Origin: Polytrichum commune
Lineage: Eukaryota; Streptophyta; Polytrichopsida; Polytrichales; Polytrichaceae
NCBI GenBank assembly: GCA_950295325.1
Contig: OX485806.1
Span: 21,204,001-21,268,000, forward strand
Length of the DNA stretch: 64,000 nucleotides
Direction of reading: 5' to 3'
Each line of letters starts with the position of its first letter. The stretch's first letter is position 1. A program made the translations under genes and the position numbers. Of this stretch, positions 45,834 to 60,400 are shown in pieces. The notes beneath the pieces were generated by a model. The model did no database searches. It saw only the letters and a program-made list of their open reading frames with translations, and was not told the DNA's origin.

Positions 45834-48800
45834 CTGCCAGATGACACACCTAGTTATCAATCACAGTATCTTGATGGAAAGGCACTTCCCCAAGACACTA
45901 GTCAAGGCAATGATGTCATGAGGGCAATAAAATCTTGACAAGCCTGAACTCTCTGAAGATACCTGCCCATTGTTTGACACCATTGGACTGAAATAGTTAT
46001 CAATCGCATATCTTGATGCAAGAAACTTTCCCAAAAAGCTAATCAATGAAATGATGCCACAAGAGTGATAAAAAGGTCGTTTTAGGGGCAGATTCACCTT
46101 GATAAGCCTGAACTCTGAGCATACCTGCCTATTGTTTGACACCATTGGACTGGACATAATTATCAATCACAGATCTTGATACAGGAAACTCCCCGAACGT
46201 TTATAAAGGCGACGATGCCACAAGGGTGATAAAATGGCTGTTTTAAGAAAAAAAATCACGTTGACAAGCCATTACTCTCTGAACATACCTGCCCATTGTT
46301 TGACACCATTGGACTGGACACCGATGAATGGCCTGGGCCAGGTGCAGGAACTCCTAGACTTGGTCCAGTGGGTGCTGCTGGTAAGCTGGGTAACCCTCCT
46401 GTGGCCGAGGGGGTAATAGGCTGCCTCAATGGGGTGGTTCCCAAATTTCCCATCCCTGCAGTAACACCTACTGATCCGCTCAGCTGGTTCCGTGGACCTC
46501 CTGAGGATATCCCTGAATGCAAGCCTGAAAGGCCTCTTCCATTCACCCCTGGGCTTAGCCCTAATTTCTGGTGCTGTAAGCCTGGGCCACCTTGCACACC
46601 AGCAAGATTGTGCGGCATTCCCAACGGCACACTATGAATACCTGTGCTAGAGATTGGTGACAATCCATTGTTGCCGTTATAAGACGGCATGTGCATCCCC
46701 GAGGCCACCGCAGGGGCTGGCACTTGGCAGGAGCCTGGACTGTTCGTTCGAGTGAGGTTGTAAATTCCAGGCAGAGGCGGTATAGTTTGGTTAGGTTTCC
46801 AAGGCGTAGGATGTTGTGCTCCGATCGTGCTCGAATTAAGAGCAGACGGTGGGGGAATACTGTGTGCATTGTTAGGGTTGCTCATGCTTATGGGATTTAC
46901 TATAGTAGGCGTCCCCCCCAGTTGATACGGATTGTGACCAGGCTGCGGTGTTATCTGCGTAGCAACCCCTTGTCCTGTCTGTTGCAATCCCGTCTTCCCA
47001 AGTTGCCCTGGCACGGGCATGCCCAAGGTAGTACTATTATGTCGTGTTTGCAACCTATATCCAAACAAAACCAACCTACCGATTCAGCAACGAAATCACA
47101 CTCTCAAAGTGAAGCATTCAATTATGAAAGAATGAGTGAGGAATGGCCTCTTCAAGGATGAATAAAAATATGTCCATGAGCCAAACAGCTATACAGATGG
47201 GAGCGAGGAAGAGCATCATTCTTCTGCATGGGAGCTGTTTCATTTATCAACTTCACAATCTCTGCAATAAAGCAGTCAAATTGTCCTAATCTATAAGTGG
47301 ACATCATCAAATAGATTGCATTCTACAAAGATGTTGAGGAGAAATAAACTGAGAACTCCAGCTTGGAGTCTATCATCTCTCTACTGAACAACTGACCTTC
47401 TTTGAGACTGTTGTGGCTGTGGCTGTGGCTGTGGCTGTGGCTGTGGCACCTGACGTCTCTGTGATTGCTGAGACTGCTGTGATGGAAGCACAGGTAATGG
47501 CAACTGAGGTTGCTGGTTGGCAGACGGCTGTAGGGCTACCTGCTGAGTGCCAGCATTACCTACTTGTGATGAAGATCCCTGTTGTTGCTTGGTCACTCCA
47601 CCCTACAAACATCACAAGGACAGCACAAATTCAAATGACAAAGAAGAATAAGGTGCATGGCATTTAATTTCAAAAAATGGCAGTGACCTTCAATAGAAAG
47701 AAATTAAACAGGATAAACTGATAAGCAGAGCTTCACCTGTCCTAAATATTGCAAACTGCCCACTATCTGGACTAAAGCTATGCCTTGTACCAGATATAAG
47801 GTAAGCAGGCTTAATTCAGTTACATATCTTATTTGGACGCCTATATTTAAGTGGTATGTGGTTGGGTGTGGATCAAAGAATGGACACCAAAATGTGTTTT
47901 GGAAAGATTGGTTAACCATTCTAGACTCAATTGTAGATATAATTGGCAGGACCTATATGACCTTTTAGTACTAAAAGGAATAATCACTTTGTTAATGAAC
48001 AAGATATTCATAGGAGCTCCAGAAATTGTGAGGAAAATGGCTACAGCCTCGGTTTGAGATTTGCTAATCATCTCGCACAAATTGTGTGTTTCATATCCCA
48101 GAAGTAGAGGGTGCAGAGCTAAAAGTGTCCATTTTAGGCCTGCTTGACTTATGAGCAGCAATCATATTTTGGTTTGAGTGTCAAATATTTGAAGTCACAC
48201 CCAGGCAAAGCGTCAATAGCACCTTGTAGAGGACACTACCTTCAGTTCATGGCTATTTGAGGAATACCTGCACAGATTGCTGCTGCTGCTGTTGTTGTTG
48301 TTGGAGCCCCTTGTGCTGAGGGGCAGCAGACGGCAAACTTTGCAGCTGACTACCTTGAGATTGCAGCACCCCTGACACACCTGCCTGATTGGGTACAGAT
48401 TGGGTGTTTGGAGCTTGTGTCTGACTAATTTGTGGTTGATTTTGTCCTGATTGCATCTGCCCAGATGTCTCACCCAGTACCTGTTGAATCCCACAGCTTG
48501 AACTACCAGGGACTGAATTTGGAAGTCCAGTCTGTGGAGAAAGGCCCTGTTGCATCATCCCAGCTCCTCGGTTAGGCCCCTTTGAAACCCTTGAAGCAGG
48601 TGCCTGTGAGGTCTGCTGCGGGTACTTCTGAGGTTGCTGTACCTGTGCCTGTGCCTGTGCCTGTGGTTGCTTAGCTGATGCAGAACTTTGTGGCATTTGT
48701 GCTGCAGTTTGATTTTGCTGGGGCAGCGACATCTGCTGCGGGGAAGGTGCACTCTGGCCCGACCCAGCAGGGGAAGCTGGAGCTGCTTGTAAGTTAGCCG

Positions 48801-49507
48801 GCTGTGGCACCTGGGAAGGTGGAGTGCCTAACTGTTGTTGACTCAATTGCTTCTGCAGACCACCTAGTGAGGTTGGTTGAGGCAGACCTTGTGATTGTGG
48901 GGCCAAGTGTTGTTGAACAGGAAGGATAGGTACATGGGGTTGAGGTGGGGGAACCAGCATATGTTGGGACTGAGGAGCAGGTGAGAGGGATCCCATAAGC
49001 CTCTGCTTCTGTTGATGCTGTAGATGTTGGTGCTGCTGCTGTTGTCTCTGATGTTGTTCTTTCATGCACTGTGTATAATAAGCCTGATTAGGGACCCCTG
49101 TTTGCAGCTGCATATGTTGTTGCTGTCAAGAGAATCATAAAATGTAAATAACAGAAATCCTTTTGCTGGTTGAGTATGTTTGAGCTCACTGAAAATCAGG
49201 AAACCCAGCCCCATGGGGCAATGGAGCAGGGTGCATTGGGGCAATCACAAACAAGCAGCCTCTGGAAACACAGAAAACAATATGCAGAACACATAGTAGT
49301 AGGGCACTGAAGACAATCCGCAACTCCAATGGCAAGCACAGGTTGGTGACAAAGGTTCTAATAGCTGGAGGTACTCCACCAATGCATTTTCATTGACCTC
49401 TACATACTACGCTTCAGAAGAGTGTGCGTGGATATTGTACTTGCTGATTACGTTGCTGAGATTGTTGTTGCTGTTGCTGTTGCTGTTGCTGTTGTTGCTG
49501 TTGCTGC

Positions 49508-49545
<38 letters not shown>

Positions 49546-49549
49546 CTGC

Positions 49550-49590
<41 letters not shown>

Positions 49591-49594
49591 CTGC

Positions 49595-49641
<47 letters not shown>

Positions 49642-51372
49642 CAATTGTTGTGAATGTTGATGTTGGGGCGAAAATGGCTGTAGGATGAAAATCAAGTGTT
49701 TTATGATAGCATGTCAAACTTTCTCTTTGTAGGCGAATTGACCGAACATAGCCTCCTTTTATTTTCTTTTTTTTCATGCTCAGCATCCACAAATCAAAGC
49801 ATTAGATCTGTGGAAATAAATCCCTCACCTGTGGTGGGGAGGAGACTAAGGCAGTCATGTCACTGCCCAAATTAGACAGTGCAACAGCAGCTTGAGAGTC
49901 ACCCTGTTGAGCCAATGTTTGCAGTTGTTGCAGAATCTGCAACCGCCGTTCCTCAGGGCAAGTTGGCATCTGTAAACAGTAGGACTTTTGTTCTTATTCT
50001 TGAATCCATTGATCGGTTGAAAGCAAAGAATCATTGAAAACTAAGCAAAACTCCAGACACAGGATGTGCACACACCTGTCCAGTGGAAACACAGAAAACT
50101 CACAGGCAGAAGTTAAGCATGACAAGACTAGAAAACAGGCTGATTCTCAAGTCACCTGAAGTATGACAGAAAACTCTCATGCTCATATACTGCTACAACA
50201 ATCTACAGACTGGCTAGGGACAAAAACAATGAGGTAGAAAACTTACCCGCACCATAGTCAACATACTAGTTATCCTCCTTGACATGTTCGATGGACCCCC
50301 GGGCGGTAGCATGCCACCCAATCCAGGTAAACTTGGGCTTGAAACTACTGGTGACCCCATGCCAGGTAAGCCTGCCCTTGGCAGTGACAGGCCTCGGCTT
50401 AGTCCACCCAACATCCCTCCACTTGTGCTCGTGGGAAGCATTGGAATATCAATTGGGTTTGGTAAGCCACTCAGAACAGGTAACACTGCAGTGACTGACG
50501 CTGCTTGCTGCTGCTGCAAACGCCGTGCATTGTTGTATGCTGTCAGAGAGCCTGTTGCCATCCGAGAACCTGTTGCCATCCGCAGTCGGGTTGCATCTTC
50601 AGGAGACAATTTCATAGTAAATCGCTGGGCATCCCTGCACAAAAAACACAGCCTGGTATAGCTTCTATGCAATGCATAGTTACCAGCTGAAGCAACAAGC
50701 ATTTCTAAGTCATGAAGACAACGTATCCCAGTTGACTAAGTTGCCAGGTGATGTCCCTGACAATAATTAATGGAGAGAGAATGTAAAAGAGATGAGACGC
50801 TTTTTCCACCAATAAGAAGCCTTGCATCTTACAACCTGTTTAGATGTTACCCACAACTATCATGAATTAAATAGGTCACCATGGATATGATTGATGAATA
50901 AATAATTCATCAATTAACAGAAATAAGTTAGATTGCTGACCCTAAAAGTTGATAAGAGAGCGACGTGGATACCTTGCAGCTGCAGCATTGATCGCAGCAG
51001 CAGAGGGTACTAAATTCTGTCCCAATTGTACACCATTTGGGCCTGGTAACATGGGGGTGAGGCCTCCTGATGGAGGCCTCAGTCCAGGGCCAGGCATCAA
51101 AGGAGGGCCCAACACAGGTCCATGAGAAACTGGCTGAATTGGGTAAGAGTGCGGAGTCACATCTCCATTGTTGGTATTTCGATCACATAACTCCAAAGGA
51201 CTGCCATTGAGGAAAGGAAATCAATGAACAGACGAAATAGGAATATGAGGATAAATGCATCTATGCACTGATGCAAATATTAGAAACAGAGATCCAATGT
51301 ATCAAGGCTCAAACAATAGAAGTTGCTACAGGACACATATTCTAATCTATCGTTCATACACGCGCACGCGCA

Positions 51373-51433
<61 letters not shown>

Positions 51434-54400
51434 CAAATGCAGTCATTGCTCCCATATGATACTCATTTCACTATTATTACAGTACGCAGCAAAAGAGACA
51501 AGTTCACTCACTTTGAAAAGCCACCAGGACAGAATTGAGCGATGGCAATTCCATGTGAAGGATGTGGAGTTGCAAGATGCTTTTGTTCTTGGGATTCGCT
51601 CTGCACAATAATAAAGAACAGTTGTTCACTTCTCAATAACAAGGTGCACGTCTTGCACAACTTTCACTAAAATCAATAACTAAATAAAAAGTCCCCTAAC
51701 TCCTGGATCTAAAACCCTAACCACTCTCAACTCCAATGCCTTAAGCAAGTTGAAATAGACACTGCACACTACACACTGCAGAGTCCCAGGAAGTTAAATG
51801 GGACAATCAAGAAAGAGCACACTCAAATACCAAGATAGGACATTCTACACTGCATGATGTGGTATCTAGAGTAGTTATATAAATTCTCACCACTGGCTTT
51901 CGAGCACGATACTTCTGGAAAAGTTGAACGACAAGTTCCATGTGTTTAAGCGTCTCCTCCTCTGCAGTACCATGAACTCTAGGCACCCTAGCATTCCCCT
52001 GCTACAATGCAAATGGCATCATGTGCACTTGATTAAAAATAGTTTCATAGCTTCGGCTCCAGTAATATTGAGCAAACCTTCTAACCTGTCATTTAGAGCA
52101 CCAACGTGATGCATCACTGTAGCAATAGACCGTATAATTTTTTTTACCTCCAGAAATCACAAGTACAGGAAGAAGTACTGAGCAATTTACACAGCACAAA
52201 TAACACAGAATAACTCTCAACAAATCTTAGAACATGCACAGTGCATGCCTATTTTTAAAATGTACGTCACTCACTTTTGAACCCTGTGGTTGCAAGGAAC
52301 TCGGGTCTTCAGAATTTTCCACTCCATCTACACCTCTTCTATCCATTAATGACGAGTACCGATCCTTGCACTGTTTTGGCTTACGATAAATGCCCTGAAA
52401 CATTCAATTGCAATTAATTCATCTTCAGGGCCTACTTTACTGGAGGTACCAATAAACTCAAACAGATATACCAAGACTGTGTGCCAATCATTGTGACACG
52501 TTAAGAACCTTCACATTCCCTAGTAAATTTATACATCCCAAAGCATCATGGTTTCCTTTTGCAAGATTTTCACTTCTTGCAAGTGATAAAACATTCCTTT
52601 CACCTTCTTTACTATGATACTTTTCTTAAAACAGACAATTAAATTGGTTGATGAAAAGAAGTTATTCACAAAGATTAGCATTTCTTAAGGCATCAAGCAT
52701 TTAAAGTAGCCATTATTCTTGAAACAAGCATTGCCATGCCCCTCCTAGAATATGGTAAAAATTTAAACCCCTCGTACCTTAATTTGAGAATTGGAACTCA
52801 GCACATCACTAACAAGTTCCCAATTAGAGCCTAAGTCATGAACAAGGGCAAGAATTGCCTGCACAAGATATAAATAGTGGTACATCCATCAGTCACCTCC
52901 TCATGTCAAATATTGGAGAGGAAAAATTAAAAAATTCAACAGGTAGGTCTGTTGTATGAAGGCAACCCTCAAATAGAAAATCTGCTAGATGCTTTGCAAA
53001 GATACCAACAGACCCTGCTGCACATACTTGAGAAGATCATTGAACCCATTGGGCACTTGAAAGCATCAGAAAGCAGCAAATATATCTTTCTTTTAAATAT
53101 ATATATATATATATCTCTTTGCAAATATATCCACAGGACAAATCTCCTAGAACCAACATAGGCAACCTACACTACTAAACCTTGATAAACCGCATCAGCA
53201 AAATGTCAAGAAAAGGGCTCTTTAAAAGCATATACTGAACCAACATACTTAGTGATACTTAGAATACGGCTCATGCAGGAACAAACCTGATCTTCACTAG
53301 CTGACCAAGGAATGCCAACGCCAGTTGGCGTATTTGATGGGGGCTGCAAACACATCACCATTTTTGTCAAAAAACCAAGTTCCAGTTGAATGTTTGTTCT
53401 GATTCAGAGGCCAGATGTGGGAAGTGCTTCCCAGATACTTTCAGTATGAGATTCTCTGTACTGAAGAATATAATAAATCCAGATGACAGCATTCCAAAAT
53501 GATAATAGTAAGACCAAATGACACGGAACACAGTTCTCACTTTATTTACACGAACTCTTCGGTTACGGTCTCTTATACTATTCTGCTTGAGGAGCTTGGA
53601 GCTTGGTACAGAAGGCATTTGCTGGTTAGCCTGTGAAGCAGAGACAAGGGCCGCAGTAGCTGCTTCAGAGATAGTCTCATTTTGTTTCAAAGACTTTTGC
53701 TTCTTCAGATTGTAGTGACCCAGTGTCCCTTGTGATCCTGGCGTGCCTGGCATGTCTTCTTGCTCTCCTGCTCAGACATAGCAACCTTTTAAGAGACTGA
53801 TAGCTTGCTATTGTAACTAATCCTAAGCTACAGACTCTAGAAAGATTAAAAACCAATATCAATGCAATAGAACTTGGAAGGTCTAACCTGTTTCCAACCC
53901 CCAATGCATAGTGGAAATAAAGAAAAACTCACCAAGCCCTCCATCAGGTGAAATGATGGTTTGTGGCCAATGCAAGTCCCCTTTTCGCTTCATCTGTACC
54001 CTCAACATGCCATGCCATAAGCTGGTTAGGTCTTCTTCATACTTTGAAAATGGATTTAGATGACACACAAGTTGCAGGTGAAAGAGAGCATGCGACTCCA
54101 ATGGTTTCAATATATTGGAAATCTGAGCTTCCTCTTCATGTGGATGCACAAGCTGTTTGTACTGATTCATGTGGATACAAAATAGAGGTTTGTCCTGTTA
54201 CAGAGGCCAGATGTGCAACTATTTCCCACCACTGGCAGTACAAGGAAATCTAACTTAGTGAAGAAGCTGCTCTGCATAGTAACCTGTAAGAATATCTGGA
54301 AAAACATGCTCGTAAAACAAGCCAGTCCAAGGAGGAAAAACAAAACAGTAGATATTCATCAACTTCACCTGCTCATAGTGTACAAGATCTTCAGAGTCTC

Positions 54401-57400
54401 CACCAGAACCCTGCAACATTACAACATTATTCATTCTTTAGTTTCCTCCTTATCTTATTTTCTGCAGAATATTGTACAAGAATCTTCTTTATTTAAGAGT
54501 GACACAACAGCACAAAATACCTTGACATGTGTGCCTGCAGATAATCCTCCTTCACAAGGCCTTGGTCCAGATAATCCTTGATAAGGCTTTGTCTTTTTCT
54601 TCTTCTTTACTTTATTTGCCACAGCATCAATCCCAACCCCATGCATGGTGCTACTAGGAGTATCAGTGTTGATTGCGCCTCTTATAGAATCATCCAGGAT
54701 GTCCCCACAGTCGTCTTGCTGAGAATGAGATCCTTGTCCAGCTCGTGGAAAAGTTCCAGCCATACCTGTAGACATATTTCATAATCAAATCCATGCTTAT
54801 TCCAATAAAACAGCACTCAAGAAAACCAAATCAAAAAACCTCCTACCATCAAAATATTGAGTCAAGCATAAACTCCTTATTCTTTTGTCTTACATCATAC
54901 ACAGCTCAAAGAAAGTGAAAAAACTTGAAGAAGTGTTTGCAAAGAACTACTAGGGCCTATTAAATTTGCACTAAAACCCATGAGCACTAAATGCACTAGT
55001 TGATGAAATGCATAAAGCTACCACTATGCTCTGGTTCTCACCAATTCCCAGAACACAGGTGCAGGATACAGTGCTCCCAAGTTGTGTTGAGGACATCTAC
55101 AGACTCAGTGCTCTTGTTGGTTATGCTTTACTGCAAGCAATCACAAAGTCGAACAATGACAGATGATAATTGAGTCCTTCAGTAGTAAAAAAGTACCAGG
55201 AGAAGGGCTTAGATGAGTGGCCCGTGGCCGTAGATTTGCTGCTGATGAGCGAGCACGCTTCACTGGGATGCTGCCAAGTACAGTATTTGATCCCACCCCT
55301 CCAACAGATGACCGTTTTCCTGTGACAATCGGTGAATGCATGCCCATATCAGAGGCAGATACATCTGAAGATCGATATGGAGAACCTGCAAATTGCCACA
55401 CAGAACCTGTTATTAAATGAATCAATAGAATCTGCTCAAAAGACTTTCCAAAGAGCTAAATAACTTATAAAAAGTTACATAAATTATCTTATCGGCTGCA
55501 GCACTAATATTCCTTTCTTCTGATTGCCAAACCTGTCTACTAAGACTAAGAAAATATCTACCTTGTAACCCACTCCCTTCAACTTTAGGTCCACCAATGT
55601 TGGTCTTGATCATCATTTTCCGTTTCTTTTTTGATATACGTGAATGGACCCCCTCACCCATATACATGCTCGGAAGTTCCTCATCCTGACCATCACTTAG
55701 AAAATCTCCAAAGACAAAGTCAGCTCCTGTAGGAGCCACTTCAACACCTTCGACAGGTGTCAAGGCCTCAGCCTCTGCTTCAGCAGCAGCTGCTGCCCAT
55801 TTCGCTTTATGCTCCTGGGAAATTTCCAGAAAATAATGAGAACTCCACCATATTTTTGGAAAATTGGCACATTATCAAGACAGCATGGTCAAAACGACAC
55901 CTTTCTACCCAAAGTGTGAGGAAACACTCATTAGTTTTAGTTGCTTCAAGCTCCTCATAGAAGCTTTCAAATTTCTGTAAGCAAGAAAAAGTTAGAAAAC
56001 ATTCATACCTCTTCAGCTCTTGCACGCTCTGTTTCCACAGACAACCGATATTCTTCCATTGACCCCATGGGTACAACATAGAATAATGGTTCCTGGAATA
56101 TCAGACAATGCAAAAATTAAACCCTGCTTGTCTTAAGTAATGCATGAGATTGTTAAGAACCCAGAATGCCAATGGAGGGCACAATACTAAAGTAGCCTTC
56201 CAGCTAGAAGATGATTACCCATCAGCCCATGAATCATTATCTACAGGCTCAGGAAATGGAAACCTAGCAGGCAAGGGAGACCAGAATCATAATACATGAC
56301 AACCACATTGACTACCTCATGAACTAAACCTTCCCATGATTCCTGATACAAAACAAGAACTAAAACATGGTGTATAATTGTATCAATATCGTTACTCAAC
56401 TTATGCTGAACACAGGCTAAAAATGACATCTCATGATATATAAAGGTGAAAAGACTGCCCCACACATCACTTGATGAGATGTACCTCAGGATATTCATCC
56501 TCCCATAAGTACTCCAAAGTGCCATTGGTATCCCAGTGTCGTTCAGAGTTTTCAAGTCTGGCTGCTTTCACAAATTGAACAGCATATTTTTGAATCCCTG
56601 ACAAATTATCACACTCTGCTTTCCCAGTTGAAAGTGACTTCTCCGTAGCCTGATAGATTCAGACATAAGTATTATTAAATCAGAATAGACTAAGTATGAT
56701 TTGGTCCAATGACAGAAAACCTGGTTGTAACCACAAAAAGCACAAATATGAAAATCCAAAGCACTACATAAATCAAAGTTGTGATCGTATAGAAGTGTTG
56801 ATGTAACCTTTACTCCGAAGCAACACCATGAAGCACAAAATAAAGTGCTAGTCTGGTGCCCTACCTATGAGGCAGTAGTATACCTCTTTCATGACAAGAA
56901 TATCCACATCCATTGGGACAGCTTCACTGTCATTCTTGTCACATAGAGTTCCTTCTGTGAAAAGTTTTCCATTAGGCAGGGGTCTAGCATTGTCTTTGAT
57001 AGCCATTTTCTCGGCAGTGTGCCAGAACTCATTCACAGCACGGGCTAAAAAGCTTGCAACTTTGGACTGCCTCCTTTTCAACTCTGAAGCCAGAAACTCA
57101 TCTCGGTTCACTTTCAAAGCAACTGATCGACAGATGCGAGCAGATTGGTTCCTCTTCCAAAGACTCTCCTGATGAGATGATCAGCAGGATATTAGGAATA
57201 AAAATTACCTGAACCTAGAAGTATCCAATGAATGAAACTGACTTACAAAAGAAAGGCCACTTTCACATAATGAAGATTGTTCTGGACAGCAAAAAACTGC
57301 AGTATTATTAAACCATGTCACAGTGATTGCATCACAAAGATATATTTAGTATGAGTACACTACAAGGATCTTCCACCAACACCAGATTGGGGCAGCTTTC

Positions 57401-60400
57401 ATCTATGTCTCAAAAATTAGGAAATTGTATGCTGGAAGGAAATTAGTTTTAAATTTATAAGGGATTGATCATGTACAGGTTGATCAAATGAGTACTGGAA
57501 AAGCCGCCTCAACTCCAATTTTGCATTGTGTTTCCAATCCAACAACCACCCAGAAAATTGCTATATATCTACATAGTGTGAATCTATACCTGCATGAAGT
57601 CGTTTGCCATCCAAGCCATTTCCTCCAAAACGAAATCCCAGTGTGTTCTCCGCCTTGAGGGTTCGGAAGACCTTTTCATTAGCTTCCGCTCCTCAACCAA
57701 CTTCCTCTTCGACTGCAAAATGTACGAATTTCATCATGATGTTCAGTAAGGAGATGGAAGAAAAGAGATCAGAACAAGATCACACTGATTATATCTGTGG
57801 TCCAATATCAAAAGAAAAACATTGCTACCTTGATATGCTCAGCTTCTTCTAAAATGAAGTCATCCCGAGCCTTGCTGTCTTCTGCTAGAAAGTGTGTCTT
57901 CTGCTTTTCAGCTCTGGCTTGTACTTCTGGATCCTGATCCTTCTCCCAAGGCAGAACACCTGGATATTTGCAATTTGATGGTGCAGTAAGACATGACAAT
58001 TGGCCTATAGTTCTTGGAACCCCACCTACAACAGCACCAGCTTGACCTTCAGCTCGAAGTTCCTCTTGGGAATCTGCAGCACCATTGCTCTGTATACCCC
58101 CTAATTGAGCGTCTGTAGCAGAAGGTTTTGCCCTATCTTCAGCTACCCCCTCCTCTGACTTAATTTTCACCTGATGAACGCCAACTCTCTTCTCATCTTG
58201 CCCTGACCTAACCCTACTAGCTACTCTTGATTGAACCCCGCCTCGTGATGAAACAGTCTTCTTGACTGCCCCCACATTCTTGAATGTGGAGGTGGCTCCC
58301 AAGACATCTATGCTGGTATGAGGATGTGACACATTGACTTCATCAGCAGTCTTTGTGCTACTATTGTTAAAATCATACACATGTGCTTTAGAGAGACTCT
58401 CTGGGCCTCCCTTTAGTTTATGATACCTGTCAGACCCTTTTTCCATTGAACTAACAAACGGAACAGTCCTTTCTCTTTTTTCTGTTCGAGGAGGTCGATT
58501 TCCAAGATGACTAGTTGCCATTCCCTCCTCCAATATTCTCGTGGAATTTATTGGAGCTACTTCTATGGTTGTATCCTCTACATGTCTGCGAGCAATGAGA
58601 GCGTCACTCTTCCCTTGCTCACCAATCTTTTGTACATGAGTGCTTGACTTATCCACCCGATCAAACTGGTAACCTTCACTAGCTACAGAAATACCATCTT
58701 GCTCCCTGTCAACAGAATCAAGACAAGAATTGACCCTAATCTCAGCAGACTGTACAGCCTTAAGAGAAGGCAGTGCTTTCTGATCCCTAGTACCAGGATC
58801 TGTTGCATGCTGCTCCAAGACTGGCCCACACCTTCCCATATGGTCATTTCCTGGTTCAAACTCCTGACTAGAGGTCAGACTAGTCCACTTGCTGGGAAGA
58901 GCATGAGAGCTTTGTTGTGGCAAAATTTGGTAGCTCATGTCCACAGTGCCTTCATTCTCCAATGTAGCAGATGATACCCTGCTCTCCACTTCCACTACAG
59001 GTCTATCAGCACCTACCACCCTTTCCTTTGATACTAGGTGACCATTTCCAGGACTGCGATGTCTGTTCCTTTTCACATGTATCTGTCTTTTGATTCCAGA
59101 AGTATCCTCTCCACAAAATTCGCTATCTTTCTTTACTGTAAGGTCTTCAAATATCTCTGTTGGTTCTGCTACACTAAGAGTAGATTGCTTTAATCTACAA
59201 CTTAAGTGTGAGCTGCTTGTTCCCAGTTTCCCATTGGCTAACAGCTCATCTGTATTTGCTGCACCACCTTCCACATGCTCTTGAAGAAGATTCAAAGAAT
59301 TCCCATTGGCTAACACATCACCCGTAAGACCAACCTCTTCCCCCCTGGCAGACAGCAGACAAACATTGTTAAGGGATTTTCCAAACAGAATGAAGCAAAC
59401 CTTGACAAAGCACTGCAACCCTTTCTGCTCTTTTCCAGAATGTGTTTACTACACATAAAAGACATACAAAAAGAGTACAACGGTAACAGAAACCAGAATC
59501 GTATGGCCAATAATCATTTTCACACCATATACTTTGCTTTAAACAAAAACAACAGACTTATCCTTGTGTAAAGTGCCCTTGAAGAACAAGCAAGAGATAG
59601 AGGATGGACAGGCATGTTTTTGCCAATTGATTCCTAAAATCTCAACAGCCAAATGCACCCATCATGATGGGGCAAGCTTACAAATACATGAATCACCGTG
59701 CCGACAATTGTATAAAGAAAGCCCAAAATATTGAGGTTCGCAAATGAGCTTGAAGAGACTGGGGAAGTGCTCATTCCAGAGACCAGAGCCATCCAAGAAC
59801 AAAAAAAAAATCCTGTATAGTGAGTAACAATTAATTAGATTTGTGAGAGTGAGGATGAAGCACACCACATAAACCTCCTAAACCACTTCAACAACACTCA
59901 CCTTTTCAATAAATTGTCAGCCAGTGGTTCTGGTGAAAGGGGTAAACAATGGGCCAGAGGAGTTTCCCCGAACTTAAAATCCAAAGGTTCTCCTCCCTGC
60001 ACTTGTGGTAGAAAGCACGCACTTAGAAAGCTTTCCCAACTCGATCTTCAGTCATGGTCATAAGACTATCTACAGTAAACACTAAAATCGTGGCTCCACA
60101 AATTTAATTTTAAAAAAAATAGAAATTAATTAAATAATTAATTAATTAAATCCTCAGGCTCATCCATGCAACATAATATACACCAAGTCAAATGCCGTAC
60201 ATGACAAGAATGGGTTAAAAAAAGACTTTGCCGTTGTCAATGTGTGCAAACAGTGAGAGACCAGAATTACAACTACCTTCTCAAGAAAGTCTAGCTCCCT
60301 TCTACGCTCCTCCCGAACAGCAAGGTCCCGCCTGAACTCAAAAAATGCAGAAACTAGTATCATCGATCCCAAAAGTAGATAATAACAAGGATTGCTACAA

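Noticed and set aside
45837-45849. Alternative acceptor ATAACTAG for the last EAF1 exon
   Set aside because: Joined to exon 26 it gives a stop after seven codons; the CTGGCAG acceptor gives a 50-residue Ser-rich tail like that of homologues.
46256-47161. Plus-strand ORFs opposite EAF1 exon 26
   Set aside because: Shadows of the coding exon on the other strand.
49393-49792. Poly-Leu, Val/Ala and Thr/Ala ORFs over the CAG/CAA tract on both strands
   Set aside because: They are other-frame readings of the polyglutamine exon of EAF1; the Gln frame is the one joined in phase to its neighbours.
55920-55981. Possible extra EAF1 exon (KFESFYEELEATKTNE) in intron 8
   Set aside because: Has an acceptor-like start, but no counterpart in plant EAF1 that I know, no good in-phase donor, and exon 8 joins exon 9 in phase without it.
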